DNA from: Lachnospiraceae bacterium
Lineage (GTDB): Bacteria; Bacillota; Clostridia; Lachnospirales; Lachnospiraceae
Length of the DNA: 7,295 nt
Assembly (NCBI GenBank): GCA_024694785.1
Contig: JAILJL010000020.1
Coordinates: 1 to 7,295, forward strand
Direction: 5' to 3'
The translations under genes were made by a program, and so were the position numbers. This document shows positions 1 through 6,772 of the stretch, in pieces. Below the pieces are notes generated by a model. The model was not told the origin of the DNA, did not search any database, and worked only from the letters and a program-made list of their open reading frames with translations. Position 1 is the first letter of the stretch; every line of letters starts with the position of its first letter.

Positions 1-62
1 GCCGTATCAACCACAACATAAGATAAGAACCTCTCCTTTACGGAATCATATATGCTTCTCAT
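1..62 (-). CDS. pepT: N-terminus of probable peptidase T (M20 family tripeptidase), partial
   Basis: Only the first 20 codons are inside the window; the gene continues beyond base 1. The start is ATG at 62-60, preceded by an AGAGAGG ribosome binding site (78-72) with a 9-base spacer, which supports the start. The visible protein begins MRSIYDSVKERFLSYVVVDT. The pattern of a short helix, then RFL-x-YV, then hydrophobic-x-DT matches the N-terminus of peptidase T, a cytoplasmic zinc aminopeptidase that removes the N-terminal residue from tripeptides. The metal-binding residues lie outside the window, so activity cannot be judged. The gene starts 21 bp after the ftsY stop with no terminator between them, so it is probably co-transcribed. 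Another M20 peptidase is the main alternative. Confidence 0.6.
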   Translation of the reverse strand, partial: MRSIYDSVKERFLSYVVVDT

Positions 63-83
63 AATTGTCAGCCTCTCTGCTTA

Positions 84-1016
84 TTAAGCCTCTCTTGTAA
101 AAAGCGCATCCACGAATTGATCCGCATTAAATTTCTCCAAATCGTCAATGCTTTCTCCAACACCTATATACTTAACCGGAATCTTAAGCTCTGACTGTAT
201 TGCAACCGCTATACCACCTTTTGCGGAACCATCCATCTTGGTCAGTACAACTCCTGATATATCGGTAACTTCATTAAAGTCATGTGCCTGATTAAGCGCG
301 TTCTGACCCGTCGCCGCATCCACAACAACAAGTGTCTCGCGCACTGCTTCAGGATATTCTTTATCAACGATCCTGTTAATCTTATGAAGCTCATCCATAA
401 GATTCTTCTTATTATGCAATCTTCCCGCAGTGTCTATCAAAAGTATATCCGCATGCTTCGCTTTGGCTGAGGCGATTGCATCATATACAACTGCCGCAGG
501 ATCCGACCCTTCATTGCCGGCAACTATCTGTACATCCGCTCTTTTCGCCCATTCCTTAAGCTGCTCCGTTGCAGCGGCACGAAAAGTATCAGCAGCAGCA
601 ACTATAACCTTCTTGCCATTCGCCTTATACTTGCTCGCCAGCTTACCTATGGTTGTAGTCTTACCGACTCCGTTAACGCCGATCATCATGATAACCGATG
701 TTTTATTCTCGAAATCATAATCGTTCCCTGCAACCGACATCTGCTTCTTAATATCATCTATAAGGAACTGCTTGCAATCCGCAGGTTCCTTGATATGATT
801 CTCTTTTACCTTAACCTTAAGGTTCTCAATAATATCGTCAACCGTATGTACTCCAAGGTCACCCATTATAAGAATCTCTTCGAGTTCCTCATAGAATTCG
901 TCGTCTATGTTGGTGAATCCGTTAAAGACACTATCAATACCGGCAACAATATTCTCTCTGGTCTTATTAAGACCGGAAACCAGTCTTTTAAAGAACCCCT
1001 GCTTCTCTTCACTCAT
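84..1016 (-). CDS. ftsY: Signal recognition particle receptor FtsY (SRP GTPase)
   Basis: FtsY is the membrane-associated receptor that docks the SRP (Ffh plus 4.5S/6S RNA)-ribosome complex and delivers nascent membrane proteins to SecYEG through reciprocal GTP hydrolysis with Ffh. The 310-residue protein has an N domain (about 1-100) and a complete SRP-type G domain: P-loop GVNGVGKTT at 113-121, DTFRAAATEQL at 143-153, DTAGR at 195-199, the guanine-specificity motif TKMD at 259-262, and GVGE at 285-288. The long acidic A domain of E. coli FtsY is absent, as is usual in Firmicutes. The N-terminal GFFKRLVSGLNKTR stretch (7-20) looks like the basic amphipathic membrane-binding helix. ATG at 1016 is preceded by GGAG with an 8-base spacer, and the stop is TAA. 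It lies 17 bp after smc, probably in the same transcript. Ffh has closely related motifs, but the absence of a Met-rich M domain excludes it. Confidence 0.97.
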   Translation of the reverse strand: MSEEKQGFFKRLVSGLNKTRENIVAGIDSVFNGFTNIDDEFYEELEEILIMGDLGVHTVDDIIENLKVKVKENHIKEPADCKQFLIDDIKKQMSVAGNDYDFENKTSVIMMIGVNGVGKTTTIGKLASKYKANGKKVIVAAADTFRAAATEQLKEWAKRADVQIVAGNEGSDPAAVVYDAIASAKAKHADILLIDTAGRLHNKKNLMDELHKINRIVDKEYPEAVRETLVVVDAATGQNALNQAHDFNEVTDISGVVLTKMDGSAKGGIAVAIQSELKIPVKYIGVGESIDDLEKFNADQFVDALFTREA

Positions 1017-1033
1017 ACTGTAACTCCGTTATA

Positions 1034-4000
1034 TTACTCAAGATCTTCTTCGATAAGATTAACCGATACAAGCGCTGATACACCCTTCTCTTGCATGGTT
1101 ATACCATAAAGTCTGTCTGCGGCAGACATCGTACCTCGTCTATGTGTGATTACGATAAACTGAGTATTCTTGGTAAGCTTATTAAGATACTTTGCAAATC
1201 TGCTTACATTTGAATCATCAAGTGCCGCCTCAATCTCGTCAAGAAGACAGAATGGTGACGGTTTAAGATTCTGAATCGCAAATAAAAGACAGATTGCGGT
1301 TAAAGCTCTTTCACCACCGGAAAGAATCATCATATTCTGTACATTCTTACCCGGGGGCTGTGCATTGATCGTAATTCCACATTCAAGAATATCCGCATTT
1401 TCATCAAGAAGAATGGTTCCCTTACCGCCTCCGAAAAGCTCTTTGAATACTTTGTCGAATTCCTTCTGAATCTGCGCAAATCTCTCTGTAAACTGCTTTC
1501 TCATACCGGTATCGAGTTCTTCGATAACGGATACAAGATTGGCCTCCGCCTTAATCAAATCTTCACGCTGTTCATTCATAAATGTATAGCGTTCCGATAA
1601 TTCCTTATACTCTTCAATTGCTCCGACGTTAACATCACCGAGCTTCTTGATCTCTTCGCGAAGCCCGTTGGCGCTTCTTTTCATTGCCGGCGCGTCGTTA
1701 TACTCGGGACTTCTAAGCTTCATTGCCGCATGTAATGTAAGCTCATACTCTTCCCACATATGATTGGTCTCGCTCTCAAGTCCTTCATTAAGACGCTCTT
1801 TCTGGGCATTGAGCCTATATACCTCTTTATCAAGCTCGGCTTCTTTATTGGTAAGCTCTTCACGACGTTCGAAGAAAGTCTTATGTTCTTCGTTCATTTT
1901 CTCTTTCTTAAGAGTAACTTCTTTAAGCTTCTCCTCTAAAGCAGCAAAACTATCATCACCTGCGGAAATCGACTTGTAGATTTCCTCGATATCATTCTGC
2001 TTTTTCTTGATATCTTCATCGGACAGATTAAGAGAGCCCGTCACTTCCGCGATTTCTTCATCTATCTTCGCGATTTCATTGTTAACACGCTCCTGGTTAG
2101 CCTTGGCAAAACTATCCTTCTGCTCTACTCCCGCGAAGTCAACCTGAAGCTTTGATACAAGCTTCAAAGCTTCCTCTTCCATATACATCTTCTCATCCAG
2201 GATTTCCTGCAGGAGTACCGCTTCATCCTTTATCTCCTGCTCGCGTCTCTCGGTTTCAAACATATCATCCTTGGACTTATCGATATCAAGATTAACGGAA
2301 TTAAGCTCTGTATCAATATTGTTATTCTCAACTGCAAGGTCTGCATATAAGTTATCGCTTTCTTCCTTCTGTCTCCTTGCATTCTCCACATTCATACGCG
2401 CGGTATTGGACTCAAGCCTAAGCTCTTCAAGCTTCTTACCCGCTTCGCTCTTGTCATCGGCAAGGAATTCCTTGGCAGTTTCAATCTCGTCTATTCTGTT
2501 ACTTAATTCTTTGCGCTTTTTCTCTAACTCTTTAATCTCTTTCTCTACATCTTCAAGTTCTCTGTTGCGTCCCAGGAGATTACTGTTATTCTTAAAAGCT
2601 CCACCCGTAATTGAGCCGCCGGTATTAAGCGATTCTCCTTCAAGCGTAACTATACGGAGCGCGTAATTATACTTCTTTGCAAGCTTTAACGCATTATCGA
2701 TATGGTCCACAACGATAACACGGCAAAGAAGATATTCCATAATGTCGGAAAATCTGCTTTCCGAATTAACAAGATGATCCGCTCTTCCCAGTATACCAAG
2801 CCCTTTCTCCTGCAATGCTTCTTCCGTTCTGTCATCAGGACGTCCCGTTACCGAAGTAAGTGGAAGGAAGGTCGCTCTACCAAGCTTATTGACCTTAAGG
2901 AAATCGACCATCTTCTTGGCCGTAGCCTCATCCGTCGTTACGATATTCTGAATATTACCGCCTAGTGCGGTCTCAATTGCCACTTCATACTTCTTATCTA
3001 CGGATATTATATCAGCAACTACGCCGATTAACCCCTTGTTCTCCGACTGTTGCTCCATTACACGACGTACGGAATTACCGTATCCGTCATATCTCTCTGC
3101 CAGATTACGGAGTGATTCGGCTCTCTGCTCTGCTTTATGGTAAGCAATGGACACCTGCTCCATCTCAGTGGTCGTCTCACGTAATTTACGGCTCCATTCT
3201 TCCATTTTTTTGTTCATTGAGGATAATTGTTCTTCTTTAACCTTAATATCCCCCAAAGTGCGATTATAAGCCTCCTCGTAATCCGTAAGAGTCTTATTCA
3301 TCTGCTCTTCATCGCTTCTTTTTTGCAGCAGTCGCTGATTAAGCTGAGCTTTTCTGATATTAATCTGCTCAAGCATGGTGTCATACTTCTGCTGCTTTGC
3401 CTTTATCACACCCTTCTTGTTAAGAAGGTCGATCATCTCATTCTTGCCGGCCTCAATAGATGCGTTGGCTTTACTTATCTCATCTCTTATTGACCTAAGA
3501 TCTTCCTGAGCGTTCTTAAGCTTCTCGGACATCTCCGCAAGATTCTTCTCTATCTCCTCCTGCTCGCTGTCATACTTCGCCTTCTCATCTAACTTCTCGG
3601 CACGCTCCTTATTAAGGTTTGCTTCTCGATTCTTATATAATTCATCATTCGTCTTTGCCGAACGAATCTGTTCTTCAAGTAACTTAATCTGTCCCTCAAG
3701 CTTACCCTTAAGTAAAGTCGTATTGGACATCTCATTCTTAATGGAATCAATCTCGGAATCCATATTCTCAAGATCCGTTTCCATTTTCTCATATTCGGCC
3801 TTAATGCCGCTTAGATTATCACGGACATCCTTAAGTTCGGCCTCCGTAATATTACCCTTTTCCTCAATATCTTTTAACTGGGCACTAACCTTCTCCACGT
3901 TCATGAGGAAAAGATTAACCTCCAATGTCTGCAATTCGCTTCGAGACTTAAGGTACGCCTTGGCCTTCTCGGACTGACGCTCTAACGGCCCAAGTTGATT

Positions 4001-4597
4001 CTCTATCTCACCTAAGATATCATTAATACGAATGAGATTAGCACGTTCATTCTCGAGCTTCTTTATAGTCTCTACCTTTCTCCTCTTAAACTTAACTATA
4101 CCTGCAGCCTCGTCGAATAATTCTCGTCTTTCCTCAGGACGACCGCTAAGGACACGGTCAATCTGACCCTGTCCTATAATTGAATATCCGTCTTTACCGA
4201 TTCCGGTATCGTAGAAAAGTTCATTAACATCCTTTAACCTACAAGGCGAACCGTTAATAAGATACTCGCTCTCACCCGAGCGGAAAACTCTTCTTGTAAC
4301 GGTAACTTCCGTATAGTCTATAGGAAGTTGATGATCCGAGTTGTCAAGCGTGATCGATACTGTTGCCGCCGAGAGAGGTTTCCTGTTCTCGGTTCCCGAG
4401 AAAATAACATCCTGCATGGATGAACCTCTAAGCTGCTTGGCACTTTGCTCTCCAAGCACCCATCTTACAGCGTCCGCTACATTACTCTTACCACTTCCGT
4501 TAGGTCCTACGATACCCGTAATTCCATTATGAAAATCAAACTTAATCTTGTGGGCAAATGCTTTAAAGCCATTTACTTCCAAGCTTTTTAAATACAT
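1034..4597 (-). CDS. smc: Chromosome condensation and segregation ATPase SMC
   Basis: SMC is the ATPase of the Smc-ScpAB condensin, which extrudes DNA loops and resolves sister origins on the nucleoid. The 1187-residue protein is full length and has the whole SMC layout: N-terminal head half with Walker A GPNGSGKS (31-38), arginine-finger position R57 in QLRG, and Q-loop region GQGQ (142-145). A coiled-coil arm follows (about 170-505), then the hinge (about 520-670, with GGSITGG at 660-666), a returning coiled coil (about 680-1030), and the C-terminal head half with signature LSGGERALT (1092-1100), Walker B FCLLDEIEAALDD (1116-1128, catalytic E1121) and the switch histidine in ITHRRGTM (1150-1157). 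The strong K/E bias of the arms makes Leu/Ser-rich antisense ORFs, which are not genes. ATG at 4597 has AGG with an 8-base spacer. It lies 14 bp after rnc and 17 bp before ftsY. No scpA or scpB gene is in the window. Confidence 0.98.
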   Translation of the reverse strand: MYLKSLEVNGFKAFAHKIKFDFHNGITGIVGPNGSGKSNVADAVRWVLGEQSAKQLRGSSMQDVIFSGTENRKPLSAATVSITLDNSDHQLPIDYTEVTVTRRVFRSGESEYLINGSPCRLKDVNELFYDTGIGKDGYSIIGQGQIDRVLSGRPEERRELFDEAAGIVKFKRRKVETIKKLENERANLIRINDILGEIENQLGPLERQSEKAKAYLKSRSELQTLEVNLFLMNVEKVSAQLKDIEEKGNITEAELKDVRDNLSGIKAEYEKMETDLENMDSEIDSIKNEMSNTTLLKGKLEGQIKLLEEQIRSAKTNDELYKNREANLNKERAEKLDEKAKYDSEQEEIEKNLAEMSEKLKNAQEDLRSIRDEISKANASIEAGKNEMIDLLNKKGVIKAKQQKYDTMLEQINIRKAQLNQRLLQKRSDEEQMNKTLTDYEEAYNRTLGDIKVKEEQLSSMNKKMEEWSRKLRETTTEMEQVSIAYHKAEQRAESLRNLAERYDGYGNSVRRVMEQQSENKGLIGVVADIISVDKKYEVAIETALGGNIQNIVTTDEATAKKMVDFLKVNKLGRATFLPLTSVTGRPDDRTEEALQEKGLGILGRADHLVNSESRFSDIMEYLLCRVIVVDHIDNALKLAKKYNYALRIVTLEGESLNTGGSITGGAFKNNSNLLGRNRELEDVEKEIKELEKKRKELSNRIDEIETAKEFLADDKSEAGKKLEELRLESNTARMNVENARRQKEESDNLYADLAVENNNIDTELNSVNLDIDKSKDDMFETERREQEIKDEAVLLQEILDEKMYMEEEALKLVSKLQVDFAGVEQKDSFAKANQERVNNEIAKIDEEIAEVTGSLNLSDEDIKKKQNDIEEIYKSISAGDDSFAALEEKLKEVTLKKEKMNEEHKTFFERREELTNKEAELDKEVYRLNAQKERLNEGLESETNHMWEEYELTLHAAMKLRSPEYNDAPAMKRSANGLREEIKKLGDVNVGAIEEYKELSERYTFMNEQREDLIKAEANLVSVIEELDTGMRKQFTERFAQIQKEFDKVFKELFGGGKGTILLDENADILECGITINAQPPGKNVQNMMILSGGERALTAICLLFAIQNLKPSPFCLLDEIEAALDDSNVSRFAKYLNKLTKNTQFIVITHRRGTMSAADRLYGITMQEKGVSALVSVNLIEEDLE

Positions 4598-4611
4598 CTG
4601 AGTTACCTGCC

Positions 4612-5304
4612 TTAACCTTCTGCCTGAGCGCTTTTAAGCTTAAGAAGCGCATTATACGCAGCTTCCTGCTCGGCAGCTTTCTTGGTTGAACCTATTCCGG
4701 TTCCAACCTTCTCATCACCGATATACGCATCAATGGTAAATACCTTGGCATGATCCGGTCCCGATTCATCTGCAAGCTCATAGTGCAGTTCGCCGTTATT
4801 GCCGGATTGCACAAGCTCCTGAAGAATCGTCTTACTGTCATAGAATAAGTGCTTGCTCTCAATATCCGTCAAGATAAACTTATGTATAAAGTCTCTTGCC
4901 TCTTTGAATCCACCGTCAAGATAAATCGCGCCGATAACAGCCTCAAGCGCATCCGACACTATTGATTTCCTCATTCTTCCGCCTGTCAGGTCCTCCCCAT
5001 GACCGAGATTAATATACTCGCCAAGATTAATGGGCTTAGCACAAAGCGCCAGTGTCTGCTCGCATACTATACTTGCGCGTAACTTGGTAAGCTCACCTTC
5101 AGGCTTATCCTTATACTCTTTGAAAAGGAACTCGCTTGTAACTATCTCAAGAACCGCATCTCCAAGAAACTCAAGTCTCTCGTTATCCGAAAGCTTCCCC
5201 ATATTCTTCTCATGGGCATAGGAACTATGCGTCAGTGCCTGACGCAATAATCCTTCCCTGTTAAAGGTATATCCGATTGTCTCCTGAAACTTCTTGTTAT
5301 TCAT
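4612..5304 (-). CDS. rnc: Ribonuclease III
   Basis: RNase III is a homodimeric, Mg2+-dependent endonuclease that cuts double-stranded RNA. It processes the 30S rRNA precursor and, in Firmicutes, the SRP RNA and many sense/antisense pairs. The 230-residue protein has the family signature NERLEFLGD at 41-49 and a second catalytic motif, DALEAVIGA, at 118-126. By alignment with E. coli E38, E41, D45, D114 and E117, the acidic residues are E42, E45, D49, D118 and E121, all present. A C-terminal dsRNA-binding domain spans about 155-225, ending in GIGSTKKAAEQEAAYNALL. ATG at 5304 is preceded by GAGGGA with a 6-base spacer, and the stop is TAA. It follows the terminator after acpP and lies 14 bp before smc. 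A role in maturing the RNA partner of FtsY's pathway would fit the neighbourhood, but that is inference from the family. Confidence 0.97.
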   Translation of the reverse strand: MNNKKFQETIGYTFNREGLLRQALTHSSYAHEKNMGKLSDNERLEFLGDAVLEIVTSEFLFKEYKDKPEGELTKLRASIVCEQTLALCAKPINLGEYINLGHGEDLTGGRMRKSIVSDALEAVIGAIYLDGGFKEARDFIHKFILTDIESKHLFYDSKTILQELVQSGNNGELHYELADESGPDHAKVFTIDAYIGDEKVGTGIGSTKKAAEQEAAYNALLKLKSAQAEG

Positions 5305-5350
5305 ACACGTTCCCTCGCGTTATCAATCGCCTAATTGAGCTAATACAATT

Positions 5351-5376
5351 AAAAAGCCCTTTATTGTAAGGGCTTT
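5351..5376 (-). terminator. Intrinsic terminator after acpP, inside the gene cluster
   Basis: A perfect 9-bp stem pairs 5376-5368 with 5361-5353 (AAAGCCCTT with AAGGGCTTT) around a 6-base loop (5367-5362). On the minus strand it runs into five Ts (5355-5351), then AATTG. It starts 13 bases after the acpP stop codon. The stem has four GC pairs and the T-tract is short, so read-through into rnc-smc-ftsY is plausible. Its likely job is to set ACP mRNA level above that of the downstream genes. Confidence 0.85.
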
Positions 5377-5389
5377 CTAACACATGCAC

Positions 5390-5620
5390 CTAATTGATTG
5401 CTTTTCTGATCTGCTCTACGGCATCACCGACTGTTTTAATTGTCGGTGCCACGTCATCACCAATCTCGATATCAAATTCCTCTTCAAGTCCCATAATTAT
5501 CTGATACACATCAAGTGAATCAGCACCAAGATCGTCGATAAACGTTGTATCCATCGTAATCTCGTCAGGATTAACTCCAAGTACCTCAACTATGATATCT
5601 CTTAACTTCTCAAATTCCAT
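5390..5620 (-). CDS. acpP: Acyl carrier protein
   Basis: ACP is a small acidic cytosolic protein that carries growing fatty acyl chains on a 4'-phosphopantetheine arm for type II fatty acid synthesis and passes acyl groups to PlsX. The 76-residue, four-helix protein carries the attachment motif GADSLD, with the modified serine at S35, preceded by FIDDL and followed by the acidic recognition helix ending [10 protein letters not shown]. Two positions differ from the E. coli pattern: Y39 and Q40 stand where V40 and E41 of E. coli helix II would be, and the helix III region reads DDVAPTI rather than DEEAEKI. The start at 5620 has a strong AGGAAAGAGG ribosome binding site that overlaps the plsX stop codon region, and the stop is TAG. 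It lies 16 bp after plsX, its functional partner, and is followed at once by a terminator. Confidence 0.96.
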   Translation of the reverse strand: MEFEKLRDIIVEVLGVNPDEITMDTTFIDDLGADSLDVYQIIMGLEEEFDIEIGDDVAPTIKTVGDAVEQIRKAIN

Positions 5621-5636
5621 GTGTCTACCTCTTTCC

Positions 5637-6650
5637 TTATTCTTCCGCTATCGAAAAGCGGGCTTTAATCAAATCGTTAATATTTTCCTTCTTGAATGTC
5701 CTGCACTGCATAATGGTATTATATATCTCACCCATCTTTGCATTACCGTGTGTCTTAACCACAAGTCCCTTGCATCCCAGAAGCGGTGCCCCGCCATAAG
5801 ACGTTGCATCAAACTTCTTAAAAGCCTCTTTCAATGCCGGCTTAACCAGAAGCGCGCCTATCTTGGTTCTCACGGAAGACATCATCGCTTCCTTAACAAT
5901 ATTAAGTATCGTACGCCCCGTTCCCTCAAGCATCTTAAGTGCTACATTACCGGCAAATGCTTCACATACGATTACATCGGCACCACCTGCCGGAATCTCT
6001 CTTGCCTCAATACTCCCGATGAAATTAATGTCCTTACATTCTTTAAGAAGAGGATATGTCTCTTTAACAAGCTGATTACCCTTCTCTTCTTCAACACCGA
6101 TATTAAGAAGTGCAACTGTCGGATTCTTCTTACCGACAACATGCTCCATATAAAGCGAGCCCAGGATAGCAAACTGCACGAGCATAGACGATCTGGCGTC
6201 CACATTGGCTCCACAGTCAAGAAGTAATGATACACCCTTTTCCGTAGGAATAAGCGGTGCAAGCGGTGGTCTCTCGATTCCCTTGACTCTTCCGACAAGA
6301 AGCGTTCCTCCTACCAAAACGGCTCCGGAACTACCTGCGGATACAAAAGCATCGGCCATACCTTCCTTAACTATATTAAGTCCCACCACTATCGAAGAGT
6401 TCTTCTTTCTCTTGATAGCCGTAGTAGGTACCTCGCCCGTCTCTATTACTTCATCTGCATTAACAACCGTAATTCTGTCACCGGGGTAGGTATATTTCTT
6501 AAGTTCCGCCTTAACAACATCTTCTACTCCCACCAGTATTACATTGATGTCCTCGCAATCTTTAACGGCTTTGACCGCACCTTTGACAACTTCTGTCGGC
6601 GCATTGTCTCCGCCCATTGCGTCGAGGACCACTTTGGTTATCTCTTCCAT
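5637..6650 (-). CDS. plsX: Phosphate acyltransferase PlsX (acyl-ACP:phosphate acyltransferase)
   Basis: PlsX converts acyl-ACP and phosphate to acyl-phosphate, which the membrane enzyme PlsY then uses to acylate glycerol-3-phosphate, starting phospholipid synthesis. It is a peripheral membrane enzyme. The 337-residue protein has the normal family length and landmarks: DAMGGDNAP (10-18), the glycine-rich SAGSSGA (104-110; commonly SAGNTGA), [10 protein letters not shown] (127-136), LLDCGAN (143-149), [11 protein letters not shown] (229-239; commonly CDGFTGN), and YGGAPLLG (285-292). ATG at 6650 is preceded by a GGGGG-type ribosome binding site (about 6663-6658). The next in-frame landmark, AMGGDNAP, begins only 10 residues in, so the start cannot be much later. 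It is the first gene after the promoter at 6708-6680 and is followed after 16 bp by acpP, whose product carries its substrate. Neither plsY nor plsC is present in the window. Confidence 0.97.
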   Translation of the reverse strand: MEEITKVVLDAMGGDNAPTEVVKGAVKAVKDCEDINVILVGVEDVVKAELKKYTYPGDRITVVNADEVIETGEVPTTAIKRKKNSSIVVGLNIVKEGMADAFVSAGSSGAVLVGGTLLVGRVKGIERPPLAPLIPTEKGVSLLLDCGANVDARSSMLVQFAILGSLYMEHVVGKKNPTVALLNIGVEEEKGNQLVKETYPLLKECKDINFIGSIEAREIPAGGADVIVCEAFAGNVALKMLEGTGRTILNIVKEAMMSSVRTKIGALLVKPALKEAFKKFDATSYGGAPLLGCKGLVVKTHGNAKMGEIYNTIMQCRTFKKENINDLIKARFSIAEE

Positions 6651-6679
6651 ATAACTGCCCCCTAAAAGCTCTATAGAAG

Positions 6680-6708
6680 AATATACTATAAGTAATATAA
6701 TTTTTCAA
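6680..6708 (-). promoter_or_regulatory. Housekeeping-sigma promoter for plsX-acpP
   Basis: The -35 box TTGAAA (6708-6703) and the -10 box TATATT (6685-6680) each match the consensus at five of six bases and are separated by exactly 17 bp. The region upstream of the -35 is very A/T rich, like an UP element. Initiation is expected near 6674-6672, giving a leader of roughly 22-25 bases that holds only the plsX ribosome binding site. The promoter lies just after the terminator of the preceding gene, as expected for the start of a new transcription unit. No clear FapR-type or FabT-type operator overlaps it. Confidence 0.8.
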
Positions 6709-6732
6709 CGAAAAATACAACCTTAAAACAAT

Positions 6733-6760
6733 AAAAAAGCTGTCGCATCAAGCGACAGCT
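6733..6760 (-). terminator. Intrinsic terminator of the gene upstream of plsX
   Basis: A perfect 9-bp GC-rich stem pairs 6760-6752 with 6746-6738 (AGCTGTCGC with GCGACAGCT) around a 5-base loop (6751-6747). On the minus strand it leads into a run of six Ts (6738-6733), then ATTGTTTT. It begins 12 bases after the stop codon of the gene at 6773. It separates that gene from the plsX promoter. On the plus strand only CGTTTT follows the stem, so it acts mainly in the minus direction. Confidence 0.92.
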
Positions 6761-6772
6761 CGTTTTCCATAA

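Noticed and set aside
2271..2666. A plus-strand ORF rich in Ser and Leu within smc, with similar ones at 1764-1979 and 3723-3977.
   Set aside because: They are the antisense image of the Lys/Glu-rich coiled-coil arms of SMC; low-complexity Ser/Leu/Phe composition and no neighbours on that strand.
5320..5348. A promoter before rnc with TTGTAT (5348-5343) and TGATAA (5325-5320), 17 bp apart.
   Set aside because: The boxes match consensus poorly, and initiation near 5313 would fall within the rnc ribosome binding site at 5316-5311, leaving an unusable leader.
5305..5389. A riboswitch or leader peptide between acpP and rnc.
   Set aside because: The 85 bases hold only the simple hairpin terminator and the rnc ribosome binding site; there is no room or alternative pairing for a known riboswitch and no credible small ORF.
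5592..6227. A 211-codon plus-strand ORF antisense to plsX and acpP.
   Set aside because: It overlaps two well-supported genes, has no family features and no good ribosome binding site, and its composition is what antisense reading of those genes gives.
5972..6298. A minus-strand ORF of 108 codons in another frame inside plsX, and one at 3589-3792 inside smc.
   Set aside because: Arg-rich out-of-frame readings of strong genes without their own start signals.
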